Shown here in pieces: positions 1 through 11,107 of a DNA stretch of 64,000 bases. A program made the translations under genes and the position numbers. Numbering within the stretch: position 1 is the stretch's first letter; every line of letters starts with the position of its first letter. Under the pieces are notes generated by a model that was not told the origin of the DNA, ran no database searches, and saw only the letters and a list, made by a program, of their open reading frames with translations. The stretch comes from Methylocaldum sp035627495 (GTDB lineage Bacteria; Pseudomonadota; Gammaproteobacteria; Methylococcales; Methylococcaceae): the NCBI RefSeq assembly GCF_035627495.1, contig NZ_DASPLO010000140.1, positions 15,918 through 79,917 of the forward strand, read 5' to 3'.

Positions 1-181
1 CCGAGAGTTGAAATAACTCGTCGTCGACAATACCTGAAAACTGTTGCATCAACTCGCTCAAGTGCCGCGAGCATAACTCTCGGGACCGGGTAATGATTTG
101 GTTTGCAACCCCTTTTGCACTCTCCTTCTGCTTAGCATGAGCCATTTCAAAGTTGATGATTTTAAGATCTTGCATTGCCAT
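1..181 (-). CDS. DUF1631 family protein, N-terminal fragment
   Basis: The reading frame is open from an ATG at 181 down to the window edge and gives about 60 residues beginning M-A-M-Q-D-L-K-I-I-N-F-E. A GAGG Shine-Dalgarno lies 8 bases before this ATG; another in-frame ATG at 187 sits too close to it. I assign DUF1631 mainly from context: in pseudomonads a DUF1631 gene lies beside ampD, and here it diverges from ampD. The helical, charged N-terminus with a segment like R-S-R-E-L-C fits but is not diagnostic. The function of the family is unknown and the rest of the gene is outside the window. Confidence 0.6.
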   Translation of the reverse strand, partial: MAMQDLKIINFEMAHAKQKESAKGVANQIITRSRELCSRHLSELMQQFSGIVDDELFQLS

Positions 182-364
182 GGTCATATCCTCAGCGCGT
201 ACAATTCGTTTTGCCCGAAGCTGTTGAGCCCTACTTTAAAGGGTAAGCATTTGTAGCCCCAAAGATCGTGATTTGGCCCACAAAACTGAAAATGTGCGGG
301 TAGTTTTGACGGCGCATCCGACAGGCAAGACAAATTCTCAGTGATTCACGATTCAGTTTAGAAC

Positions 365-946
365 ATGAAAATTATTGACGATTGGTTGGCGAGCGCGAGA
401 CGGGTAGATAGCTGCAACTGCGATGACCGGCCGGACGTAAGGGATATCTCCGTTGTGGTTATCCATTGCATCAGCTTGCCTCCGGGAGAGTTTAGCGGCG
501 AGTGGATCGACTGTCTGTTTACCAATGCCTTAGAAGCGGCCGCCCACCCTTATTTCGAGGGCTTGCGCGGCTTGCGGGTATCGGCCCATGCGCTTATTCG
601 TCGAGATGGCGAGATCGTCCAGTACGTTCCGTTCCATCGGCGCGCTTGGCACGCCGGAATCTCCAATTACCAAGGGCGGGGATGCTGCAATGATTTCTCG
701 ATCGGTCTCGAGTTGGAGGGGGCGGATGATATTCCCTATACCGAAGTGCAGTATGAGCGCCTAAGCGATTTGCTCGTCGCGTTATTCAAGAAGTACCCCG
801 GATTGTCTCCGGATCGGATTGTCGGTCACAGCGACATCGCGCCGGACCGCAAAACCGACCCGGGGCCGAGCTTCGACTGGGGAAGGCTTTACAGCTTGTT
901 ATCGCTGAGAGGATTTCAATCGGACCGGATGAGGCGAAGCTTGTGA
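365..946 (+). CDS. ampD: 1,6-anhydro-N-acetylmuramyl-L-alanine amidase AmpD
   Basis: Cytoplasmic zinc amidase of peptidoglycan recycling that cleaves the peptide from 1,6-anhydroMurNAc-peptides. The 193-residue length fits the family. Zinc ligands are recognisable at His34 (VVIHC), His155 (GHSDIAP) and Asp165 (K-T-D-P-G-P), one residue off the classical His34/His154/Asp164 numbering of enterobacterial AmpD. The motif R-A-W-H-A-G-I-S lies near residue 100. The gene is divergent from the DUF1631 fragment and convergent with lspA; the two stop codons are separated by one base, so no terminator fits between them. The start at 365 has no strong Shine-Dalgarno, but the protein length supports it. 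Confidence 0.95.
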   Translation: MKIIDDWLASARRVDSCNCDDRPDVRDISVVVIHCISLPPGEFSGEWIDCLFTNALEAAAHPYFEGLRGLRVSAHALIRRDGEIVQYVPFHRRAWHAGISNYQGRGCCNDFSIGLELEGADDIPYTEVQYERLSDLLVALFKKYPGLSPDRIVGHSDIAPDRKTDPGPSFDWGRLYSLLSLRGFQSDRMRRSL

Positions 947-947
947 T

Positions 948-1427
948 CTAAGCCCAATCGCTCTCCGTTGATCGTCGCGGCCTTATGGAATCTAAAAGCA
1001 GCATCGCCACACCTACGGTAATCGCCGAATCGGCCACGTTGAAAGCCGGCCAGTGCCATTCCCCATAAAACACGTCGAGAAAATCGATGACGTATCCGTA
1101 ACTGATCCGATCGATGAGATTGCCCAGCGCGCCACCCAAAACCAGCGCCCAAGCCGCAGCCTCCCAGCGTTGGTGCTTGTCGAGTCGTCTTAGCCAATAA
1201 CAGATCGCGCCGCTAGCGACGATAGCGAGACCGATAAAGAACCACCGTTGCCACCCCCCCGCCTGGCTGAGAAAGCTAAACGCGGCACCCTGATTGCGCA
1301 GATACGTGAGCTGAAAAAAAGGCAGCAGTTCGATGGACTGGTAAAGCTGCATCGATTGGTCGACCAGCCGTTTCGTGAACTGGTCCAAGGCGATAACCAG
1401 TGCGGAGAGCCAAAGCCACTTTAACAT
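948..1427 (-). CDS. lspA: Lipoprotein signal peptidase (signal peptidase II)
   Basis: Inner-membrane aspartyl protease that removes signal peptides from prolipoproteins. The protein (159 residues, M-L-K-W-L-W-L start at 1427) has four hydrophobic segments and the catalytic aspartate blocks G-N-L-I-D-R and F-N-V-A-D-S near residues 105-135. A longer in-frame start exists but would run into the end of ileS; the 1427 ATG gives the usual length and lies 5 bases after the ileS stop. It ends the operon murJ-ribF-ileS-lspA, the usual gammaproteobacterial order. Confidence 0.96.
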   Translation of the reverse strand: MLKWLWLSALVIALDQFTKRLVDQSMQLYQSIELLPFFQLTYLRNQGAAFSFLSQAGGWQRWFFIGLAIVASGAICYWLRRLDKHQRWEAAAWALVLGGALGNLIDRISYGYVIDFLDVFYGEWHWPAFNVADSAITVGVAMLLLDSIRPRRSTESDWA

Positions 1428-1432
1428 GGGCG

Positions 1433-4248
<2,816 letters not shown>

Positions 4249-4252
<4 letters not shown>

Positions 4253-5205
4253 GGTGCAGAGGATAATATTGAATTTGAAATGGCGAAGTGGCTTCTTGCC
4301 GCTGCGACGTCCCGCTTGATCTGAGCCTGCAGTTCGGCCAAACCGGCAAAGCGCCTTTCGTCCCGGAGCTTGCGGTGAAAAGTGATTTCCACCTGACGTC
4401 CGTAGAGGTCTCCGGAGAAGTCCAGCAAAAAGGTTTCCAGGAGCACCATAGGTCCTCCCGCTACGGTTGGGCGGATGCCTATGTTCGCGACTCCTGGCAA
4501 AGGATGTTCGCTTATTCCGGTCATTGTAACGGCAAACACCCCTTGGACAGGAGTGTTTTTCCGTCTCATCAATATGTTGGCGGTGGGGAAGCCGAGGGTT
4601 CGCCCGAGCTTCGCGCCGTGGACGATACGTCCGCAAACCGAATATGGACGCCCCAAGAGTCGCGCCGCTTCACCAAGATTGCCTGCCGCCAGGGCTTCGC
4701 GGATCGAAGTGCTGCTAACACGCAGGCCATCCACCAATACCGATGGTGTGTCGACCACCTCAAAGCCAGCTTTTCTCCCGGCCTGCTGCAACAAGGCAAA
4801 GTTGCCGAGCCGATTTTTGCCGAACCGAAAATCGTCGCCGACCACCAGGTATTTCGTCCGCAACCCTTCGATAAGAATGTCTTGGATAAATTGCTCGGCC
4901 GGCAACTCGGCGAGACTCCGGTTGAAGCGCAGCAGCAGCACCCGGTCTATCGGTAGTTCCACCAAGTGAGCCAGTTTTTCGCGGAGACGGGTCAATCGGG
5001 CCGGGGCTTCGTGTGGAGTAAAATATTCCCGCGGCTGCGGTTCGAAAAGAACGACTACGACCGGTAAGTTTAGTTTTCGCCCCGCTTCCGCCAGCCTTTC
5101 GATCACCTGTTGGTGGCCGACATGGACGCCGTCGAAATTCCCGACGGTGGCGACGCAACCCCCTTCGGAAGGCTTCAGATCGGCAAGTCCTTGAATCAAG
5201 CGCAT
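4249..5205 (-). CDS. ribF: Bifunctional riboflavin kinase / FAD synthetase
   Basis: Makes FMN from riboflavin and FAD from FMN. The N-terminal nucleotidyltransferase domain carries G-N-F-D-G-V-H-V-G-H near residue 22, and the C-terminal flavokinase domain carries the G-F-P-T-A-N segment. The start at 5205 (M-R-L-I-Q-G-L) gives 318 residues, the usual length; longer open frame upstream is not family-like. The stop overlaps the ileS start by 4 bases, implying translational coupling. The gene lies 17 bases from the murJ stop in the same orientation. Confidence 0.97.
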
Positions 5206-5222
5206 GCGATAGTCCTTAATGC

Positions 5223-6752
5223 TCAGATGCTTTCCGGAACGAGCATATGCCTTGGACGCAGCCCGGTCAGCGTAAGGCAAAAAATATAGGTCGCAAACCC
5301 CAGCAGGACCCACAGTGCAAGATTTGAAATTCGATCGCTCACTGACCAGGACTGCCACGGATAAGCATTAGACGCGTAGACCAGGATTAAAGCCATGACG
5401 CCGCTAGCGAGCACCACACGCAGGAGAAAGATCGGCCAGCCCGGTTCCGGTCTGTAAATCTGCTCTTTCAAAAGCTTGGAAAGGAGCAGTGCTGCATTGA
5501 ACATGGCTGCCAGCGCCGTCGCTAACGCGAGACCCGCGTGGCCCCAGCCGATAGGAGCAAGTTGAAAGATCAGGGCCAGGTTCAGCACGAGGTTGGCGAC
5601 AATGGCGTAGAAACCGTATCGGACCGGGGTGCCGAGATCTTGTCTTGAGCTGAAACCGGGAACCAGCACCTTGATTGCGATGAAGCCCAGAAGGCCTACG
5701 GAGTAAGTCATTAGGCTTCGACTGGCCATCTCGGCGTCATGCGAAGAAAACTGATCGTATTGGAAGAGGGTGAAAATCAGCGGTTCGGCAAGAAGCGTAA
5801 GCCCCAGCGTGGCAGGCAAGCCGATCAGGATCACCCAGCGGAGAGCCCAGTCCAGCGAACAGGAAAACCCGTCCCGGTCACGGTTTACATGGTTTTTCGA
5901 CAAATGGGGCAGTATTACCGTGCCGATGGCGACGCCGAAAATGCCCAAGGGGAATTCCACGAGCCGATCGGAATAGTAAAGCCAGGATACGCTGCCGGAA
6001 ACCAAAAAAGACGCAATTAACGTGTCGATCAAAAGATTCACCTGCGTCACCGAAACGCCGAAAATCGCGGGTCCGATTGTTTTCATGATGCGGCGAACGC
6101 CGGGGTCGTGAAACCCGTAGCGAAGTCTCGGCAGCAGGTCTGCCCGAATGAGCGCCGGAAATTGAAATGCGAGTTGTACGATGCCAGCGGCAAGCACACC
6201 CCAAGCCAAGGCCGTAATCGGAGTGGGCATGTGAGGAGAGAGCCAAATCGCCGCGCCGATCATAAGGAGATTTAGAAATACCGGCGTGAATGCCGGTACG
6301 GCGAAACGTCCCCAGGTGTTCAGAATGCCTCCGGCGAATGCCGTAAGGGAAATGAAGAAAAGATACGGAAAGGTGATGCGTAGCATTTCCACGCTGAGTT
6401 GGAATTGCGCCGCATCTCGATAGAAGCCGGGCGCAAATAACAGTATCAAAACCGGTGCGGCGATAATTCCGACAAGGGTCATTAGCAACAACGCTACCGA
6501 CAGGCTACCGGCAGTGCGATCCAAGAACAGCCTGAGCTGGGTTCGATCGTGACGCTCTTTGTAGTCCGACAGCACCGGCACGAAAGCTTGGGAGAAGGAG
6601 CCTTCCGCAAAAAGACGACGCAAGAAGTTGGGGATTCTGAAGGCGACGAAAAAAGCGTCGGTACCAAGATCTGCTCCGAAATAACGGGCGATAACGACGT
6701 CTCGAATGAACCCTAACATACGGGAGACAAAAGTCATCCCGCCGACGGCCAC
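5223..6752 (-). CDS. murJ: Lipid II flippase MurJ
   Basis: Integral membrane flippase that moves lipid II across the inner membrane for peptidoglycan synthesis. The protein is strongly hydrophobic over about 500 residues, as expected for 14 membrane helices, with the MviN/MurJ N-terminal pattern M-T-F-V-S-R-M-L-G-F-I-R-D. A GTG at 6752 is the first conventional start, but family members normally begin nine residues earlier with a segment like S-K-x-L-L-K-S-T. That segment is encoded here immediately downstream of a CTG at 6779, with an in-frame TAG two codons further up. The true start may therefore be the CTG. Confidence 0.95.
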   Translation of the reverse strand: MAVGGMTFVSRMLGFIRDVVIARYFGADLGTDAFFVAFRIPNFLRRLFAEGSFSQAFVPVLSDYKERHDRTQLRLFLDRTAGSLSVALLLMTLVGIIAAPVLILLFAPGFYRDAAQFQLSVEMLRITFPYLFFISLTAFAGGILNTWGRFAVPAFTPVFLNLLMIGAAIWLSPHMPTPITALAWGVLAAGIVQLAFQFPALIRADLLPRLRYGFHDPGVRRIMKTIGPAIFGVSVTQVNLLIDTLIASFLVSGSVSWLYYSDRLVEFPLGIFGVAIGTVILPHLSKNHVNRDRDGFSCSLDWALRWVILIGLPATLGLTLLAEPLIFTLFQYDQFSSHDAEMASRSLMTYSVGLLGFIAIKVLVPGFSSRQDLGTPVRYGFYAIVANLVLNLALIFQLAPIGWGHAGLALATALAAMFNAALLLSKLLKEQIYRPEPGWPIFLLRVVLASGVMALILVYASNAYPWQSWSVSDRISNLALWVLLGFATYIFCLTLTGLRPRHMLVPESI

Positions 6753-6934
6753 GGTGGATTTCAGTAGATGTTTGCTCAGACCCTAAAACCAGTGCTTTCG
6801 TTGAATAAAAGGCCGTAGTATAAGGAATTTGCCCGGTTAAGACACTGTTGTAGGAAGACCCGTTATTCGGTTTAAAAACGAGTTTTGCCCGGCGAAAACT
6901 GTGTCCCCTAATTATGCCTATAAAAATTGAACTA

Positions 6935-6963
6935 TTGACGAAAGGGACTCTTGTGACGATAAT
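6935..6963 (+). promoter_or_regulatory. Sigma-70 promoter for rpsT
   Basis: A -35 box TTGACG (6935-6940) and a -10 box GATAAT (6958-6963) are separated by exactly 17 bases, and transcription would begin about 35 bases before the rpsT start. This is the clearest promoter between the divergent murJ and rpsT genes. Confidence 0.72.
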
Positions 6964-7004
6964 ATGTAATTCGCTTCCAACGATTTGGACTAGAGGTCTT
7001 CGCC

Positions 7005-7283
7005 TTGGCTAACATTGCTTCAGCAAAAAAACGCGCCAAACAATCGGAAAAACATCGCGCTCACAACGCGGCTCAGCGCAGCCGGTTGCGGACCTTCATG
7101 AAGAAGGTCATCCTGGCGGTAGAATCCGGCGACTTGGAGCAAGCGCAGGCGGCGTTCCGCGCTGCGGTTCCTGTTATCGACTCTTCGGTGAACAAGGGCT
7201 TGATCCACAAGAACAAGGCAGCTCGCAGCAAGAGCCGTCTCAACGCCCGAGTTAAGGCGCTGGCTCTAAACGCGGCCGCCTAA
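7005..7283 (+). CDS. rpsT: 30S ribosomal protein S20
   Basis: Small basic ribosomal protein binding 16S rRNA, 92 residues, with the family N-terminus A-N-I-A-S-A-K-K-R and many Lys/Arg. The start codon is TTG, preceded by a GAGGT Shine-Dalgarno at 8 bases. E. coli rpsT also uses a UUG start as part of its autoregulation, so the rare start is probably functional. The gene is monocistronic and convergent with proB. Confidence 0.98.
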   Translation: MANIASAKKRAKQSEKHRAHNAAQRSRLRTFMKKVILAVESGDLEQAQAAFRAAVPVIDSSVNKGLIHKNKAARSKSRLNARVKALALNAAA

Positions 7284-7325
7284 GCGTCAGGCGGAAAGAT
7301 GAGGCGGGCCTGCTGCCTGCCTCTC

Positions 7326-8450
7326 TCACGCCAAGACCAGATTGTCGCGGTGAATCAGCTCAGGTTCATCGACGTATCCGAGCAGGCATTCGATTTGCGA
7401 ACTCGGTTGCTGCATGATTATCCGCGTTTCATCGGCGCCATAATTCACCAATCCGCGCGCTACCTCGTTTCCACCAGTATCTACGCAAGCTACCAAGTCG
7501 CCCCTGAGGAAGTCGCCGTCTACGGCGGTTACTCCGATGGGCAAGAGGCTTTTGCCGGATTCCTTTAAGACCCGCGCAGCACCTTCGTCCAAATACAGTC
7601 TGCCTTTGAGTTTCAGCTGTCCGGCCAGCCAACGTTTGCGGGCAAGCAGGGGAGACACGTCCGGGATCAGGAATGTGCCCAACTCTTCGCCCTCAATAAT
7701 CCGTGCCGTGACGTTTTGTTCGCGCCCGCAGGCGATGACCGTTGCCGTTCCGGAACGGGAAGCCAATCGAGCTGCGCGCAGTTTCGTGATCATGCCGCCC
7801 CGTCCGAGTCCGCTGCGGCTCTCGCCCACCATCTCGCCGAGACGCGAATCATTGATGCTGGCTTGGTGAACGAGTCGGGCGGTGGGATCTAGCGTCGGAT
7901 CGCGCTCGTAAAGTCCCATTTGATCGGTCAGAATAACCAGTAGATCCGCTTCCAGGAGATTCGCCACCAGGGCCGCGAGCGTGTCGTTGTCGCCGAAGCG
8001 GATTTCCTCGTTGGCCACCGTATCGTTTTCGTTGATAACCGGTACCACCCCTAATTCGAGCAGAGTAAGCATGGTGCTTCGGGCGTTGAGGTACCGCTGC
8101 CGGTCCGACAGGTCGTCGTGAGTTAGCAGAATTTGGGCGGTATGCAGGTTATGCTGTTGAAAGAGGGATTCATAAGTCTGAATCAATCCCATCTGCCCTA
8201 CGGAGGCGGCGGCCTGTAGTTCGTGTAAGGAGCGTGGACGGGTCTTCCAGCCCAGCCGGCACATGCCTTCGGCGACCGAGCCTGAAGAGACCAGGAGGAC
8301 TTCAACATTTTGGTGGCGAAGGGCGGCAATTTGGGCTACCCAATCACCGATCGCAGGCATGTCCAGTCCGCGGCCGCCCCGGGTTAGCAAAGAGCTGCCG
8401 ATCTTGATGATGATGCGGTGGGCGTGGGCGAATTCAGTCCTGTTCTGCAT
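7326..8450 (-). CDS. proB: Glutamate 5-kinase
   Basis: First step of proline synthesis: phosphorylates glutamate to gamma-glutamyl phosphate. The 374-residue protein has an amino-acid kinase domain (I-I-K-I-G-S-S-L-L-T near residue 14, N-E-N-D-T near 145) and a C-terminal PUA domain from about residue 280. It overlaps the end of obgE by 17 bases in the same orientation, the common obgE-proB arrangement. Confidence 0.97.
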   Translation of the reverse strand: MQNRTEFAHAHRIIIKIGSSLLTRGGRGLDMPAIGDWVAQIAALRHQNVEVLLVSSGSVAEGMCRLGWKTRPRSLHELQAAASVGQMGLIQTYESLFQQHNLHTAQILLTHDDLSDRQRYLNARSTMLTLLELGVVPVINENDTVANEEIRFGDNDTLAALVANLLEADLLVILTDQMGLYERDPTLDPTARLVHQASINDSRLGEMVGESRSGLGRGGMITKLRAARLASRSGTATVIACGREQNVTARIIEGEELGTFLIPDVSPLLARKRWLAGQLKLKGRLYLDEGAARVLKESGKSLLPIGVTAVDGDFLRGDLVACVDTGGNEVARGLVNYGADETRIIMQQPSSQIECLLGYVDEPELIHRDNLVLA

Positions 8451-9468
8451 CTTCTGTCTGGTCCTGCTCCAGGAACTCCATAATGCTGTAGATTAGGTCT
8501 TTGAGGCCGTCGCGGCGGAGTGCGGAGATCCTGAAGATGGGGCCGGTCCATTCGAGAGCTTCGATAATTTCGCGGCAGCGCTGTTGGGCTGCGTCGTCCT
8601 CAAGCCGGTCGACTTTGTTTAGAATCAGCCATCGCGGCTTTTGGTCGATCCCTCGGCCCCAGTGTTGAAGCTCGGCGATAACTTTCTTGGCCGCTGTGAC
8701 TGGGTCTTCCATGCTTTCATAGGGTTCGATGTCCACCATGTGCAGCAGCAATTTGGTGCGGGACAGATGCTTCAAAAATTGTACCCCGAGGCCCGCACCT
8801 TCGGATGCTCCCTCGATGAGTCCGGGAATATCCGCCATGACGAAGCTGCGTTGATCGTCGACGCGTACGACGCCCAGGTTCGGATACAAGGTAGTGAAAG
8901 GATAATCCGCTACCTTGGGTCGTGCCGCCGAGACGCTGCGAATCAGGCTGGATTTTCCGGCATTGGGCATGCCTAGTAGTCCGACATCCGCGATGAGCTT
9001 CAGCTCCAGGCGTAAAGCCCGCTGCTCGCCCGGTGTTCCACTGGTGGCCTTACGCGGTGCACGATTGACGCTGCTTTTGAAGCGGGTGTTGCCAAGACCG
9101 TGATAACCACCTTGAGCGACCAATAATTTTTCGCCTTCCTTGGTCAAATCGCCCAGCTTTTCGCCGGTCTCAACATCAAAAATCTCAGTGCCGGTCGGCA
9201 CGTGGACAATGCAGTCCGCTCCTGAGTGGCCTGTGCAGTTTCCGCCCGATCCATTCTCGCCTCGGGCGGCGCGAAATCGTGAGTGAAAGCGGAAATCGAC
9301 AAGCGTATTGAGATTGGTGGAGGCGACCAGATAAACGCTGCCGCCGTCACCGCCGTCGCCCCCGTCGGGTCCCCCGAAAGGAACATATTTTTCGCGACGA
9401 AAGCTGACGCAACCGTTGCCGCCATCGCCTGCTTCCACCCGAATTTCCGCTTCGTCAACAAACTTCAT
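8434..9468 (-). CDS. obgE: Obg family GTPase (ribosome assembly)
   Basis: Ribosome-associated GTPase acting in 50S assembly and growth control. Residues 1 to about 158 form the glycine-rich Obg fold (M-K-F-V-D-E-A, many GGDGG motifs); the G domain follows with G1 G-M-P-N-A-G-K-S-S, G3 D-I-P-G-L-I-E-G-A and G4 N-K-V-D. The acidic C-terminus is short. The ATG at 9468 lacks a visible Shine-Dalgarno and lies only 9 bases after the T-tract of a terminator-like hairpin that follows rpmA, so expression may depend on read-through or an unrecognised promoter. Confidence 0.97.
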   Translation of the reverse strand: MKFVDEAEIRVEAGDGGNGCVSFRREKYVPFGGPDGGDGGDGGSVYLVASTNLNTLVDFRFHSRFRAARGENGSGGNCTGHSGADCIVHVPTGTEIFDVETGEKLGDLTKEGEKLLVAQGGYHGLGNTRFKSSVNRAPRKATSGTPGEQRALRLELKLIADVGLLGMPNAGKSSLIRSVSAARPKVADYPFTTLYPNLGVVRVDDQRSFVMADIPGLIEGASEGAGLGVQFLKHLSRTKLLLHMVDIEPYESMEDPVTAAKKVIAELQHWGRGIDQKPRWLILNKVDRLEDDAAQQRCREIIEALEWTGPIFRISALRRDGLKDLIYSIMEFLEQDQTEDAEQD

Positions 9469-9477
9469 GGTAATGAC

Positions 9478-9504
9478 AAAAAAGCCCCGTCACGGACGAG
9501 GCTT
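9478..9504 (-). terminator. Intrinsic terminator or attenuator between rpmA and obgE
   Basis: Reading the minus strand, AAGCCTCGTC, a 3-base loop and GACGGGGCTT form a stem followed by six T (plus-strand 9478-9483). The hairpin sits between rpmA and obgE, two genes usually cotranscribed, so it may attenuate rather than fully end transcription. Confidence 0.75.
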
Positions 9505-9545
9505 CTTCCTGCTTAAAATTGGCGGCCGATAAGCCGCTTTGATCC

Positions 9546-9809
9546 TTAGGCTTCGCTCTGAACAATACTGACGTATTTGCGTTTGAGCGGGCCTTTCACT
9601 TTGAACTGAACCTGTCCGTCGGCTAAGGCAAAAAGCGTATAGTCTCTTCCGCAGCCTACATTATCTCCGGCGTGGAATTTGGTGCCGCGCTGCCGCACGA
9701 TAATGCTGCCGGCCTGTACGAATTGACCGCCAAAGCGTTTTACGCCAAGTCGTTTGGATTCCGAATCGCGGCCGTTGCGCGAACTGCCGCCTGCTTTTTT
9801 ATGCGCCAT
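9546..9809 (-). CDS. rpmA: 50S ribosomal protein L27
   Basis: Large-subunit ribosomal protein near the peptidyl transferase centre. The 87-residue protein has the typical N-terminus M-A-H-K-K-A-G-G-S-S-R-N-G-R-D-S, without the N-terminal extension cleaved off in Firmicutes. It follows rplU by 20 bases in the same orientation. Confidence 0.98.
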   Translation of the reverse strand: MAHKKAGGSSRNGRDSESKRLGVKRFGGQFVQAGSIIVRQRGTKFHAGDNVGCGRDYTLFALADGQVQFKVKGPLKRKYVSIVQSEA

Positions 9810-9829
9810 CGTAATTCCTCGCTATTTGA

Positions 9830-10141
9830 TTAAGCAGAGATGTCGGTGATCTGAATTTCCGTGTAATTCTGCCGGTGGCCCGCTTGTTTCATGTAGTGCT
9901 TACGCCGGCGAAACTTGACGATTTTTATCTTCGGGTGTCGGCCATGGGCTTTGACGGTTGCGGTCACCTTGCCGCCATCAATGAAAGGTTTGCCTACTTT
10001 TACGCCGGAATCCGATTGAACCATCAATACCTTGTCGAATTCGATTTGCTGGCCGGCTTCGGCGCTCAGGGTTTCGACTTTAACAACGTCGCCCTGTTTC
10101 ACTCGATATTGCTTGCCGCCCGTTTGTATAACCGCGTACAT
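9830..10141 (-). CDS. rplU: 50S ribosomal protein L21
   Basis: Large-subunit ribosomal protein, 103 residues, with the family start M-Y-A-V-I-Q-T-G-G-K-Q-Y and C-terminal basic R-R-R-K-H-Y. The ATG at 10141 is preceded by TTGGAG; a GTG-like start five codons upstream is less likely. First gene of rplU-rpmA(-obgE-proB). Confidence 0.97.
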   Translation of the reverse strand: MYAVIQTGGKQYRVKQGDVVKVETLSAEAGQQIEFDKVLMVQSDSGVKVGKPFIDGGKVTATVKAHGRHPKIKIVKFRRRKHYMKQAGHRQNYTEIQITDISA

Positions 10142-10181
10142 TTTTGTTGGCTCCAACGCAGAAAATTCTTTTAAACGACGA

Positions 10182-10211
10182 ATGATAACCGTGTACTCCT
10201 AAGTCCGTCAA
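10182..10211 (-). promoter_or_regulatory. Sigma-70 promoter for rplU-rpmA
   Basis: On the minus strand a -35 TTGACG (10211-10206) is followed after 18 bases by a -10 TATCAT (10187-10182), about 40 bases upstream of the rplU start. Both boxes are close to consensus. Confidence 0.65.
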
Positions 10212-10291
10212 CCGCTTGAGTTTTTTGATTGCCTATGTGAGTGCGCGGTTGGCGAAGACAGTTTGTGGAAAATGCGTGGCGTAATGCATGA

Positions 10292-11107
10292 TTAGACGGC
10301 TATGAGTATTTCACCTTTGCCCAGTCCGCACATGTCTCCGGCATAGCGTCGCACCCGCCTAAGCGGGCCGGACATGTCGGAGAAGCGAGTCTCCAGCCCT
10401 TGAAAACCTTTCAGAAGCAGCGGTATGAAACCTAGCGTATGGGTGCCGCAATCATTGAAGGTAGGCGGAATGGATGTGGGTACTTGGGCGAGCAGTACGG
10501 TGCCGCGGCCCATGCCATACCCGAGATGATCCCCGACTTTGCCCAGGACGGCAATGGTGCCCGCCGTCATGCGGGCGCCAAGGTAACATCCGGCATCGCC
10601 CTCGATGAGGATGGCGCCGCGTCTCAGGTGGTCGCCCACGCGGTCGCCGGCATTTCCTTTAACGATGACTACGCCGCCGGCCATGCCTTTCTTGTTGCCG
10701 GGAAGGCAGGCGCCGAGAAAATCGCCGGTGTTGCCGCGAATCAAAATTTCGCCGTTTTTCATCTCGCAGGCGGCATACGCGTCGACGTTGCCGCTGACAA
10801 CGACGCGTCCGCCCTTGAGGTGCATGCCTAGATAACTGCCGGCATCGCCCTCGATGTGGATTTCGCCCCGGCTCATGCCCTTGCCGATATAGTCAAGCTT
10901 GCCGGTAGCGCCTCGAAACACCAGGCTGTCGGAATTTTGCCCTTCGATGGAAAACAGCTCATCGGTACGGATCTGCCGGTTGCCGCATTGCAGCAATTCG
11001 GCTCCGACTTCACTCGGCGATTTGCCGGTGAGTCGATCCGGCGTCAATGGGGACGCATCGACCCGTTGTTTGAGTTCGGCCTTCAGGGTGAAGGTAAGCG
11101 CCGTCAT
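10292..11107 (-). CDS. fhcC: Formyltransferase/hydrolase complex subunit FhcC
   Basis: Subunit of the cytoplasmic Fhc complex that transfers the formyl group from H4MPT to methanofuran and hydrolyses it to formate. The 271-residue protein shows the glutamate-synthase-C-terminal-like beta-helix with repeated G-x-x-G-x-x-x-G units (for example E-G-D-A-G-S-Y-L-G and R-G-N-T-G-D-F-L-G). It overlaps the fhcD stop by 4 bases (ATGA), so the two are translationally coupled. Last gene of fhcBADC. Confidence 0.96.
   Translation of the reverse strand: MTALTFTLKAELKQRVDASPLTPDRLTGKSPSEVGAELLQCGNRQIRTDELFSIEGQNSDSLVFRGATGKLDYIGKGMSRGEIHIEGDAGSYLGMHLKGGRVVVSGNVDAYAACEMKNGEILIRGNTGDFLGACLPGNKKGMAGGVVIVKGNAGDRVGDHLRRGAILIEGDAGCYLGARMTAGTIAVLGKVGDHLGYGMGRGTVLLAQVPTSIPPTFNDCGTHTLGFIPLLLKGFQGLETRFSDMSGPLRRVRRYAGDMCGLGKGEILIAV

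Noticed and set aside
4253..4636. Upstream extension of ileS by about 128 codons
   Set aside because: Lies inside ribF in another frame and resembles no IleRS N-terminus; the 4252 ATG gives the normal length.
7284..7325. GC-rich hairpin between rpsT and proB as a terminator
   Set aside because: Imperfect stem with no T-tract on either strand.
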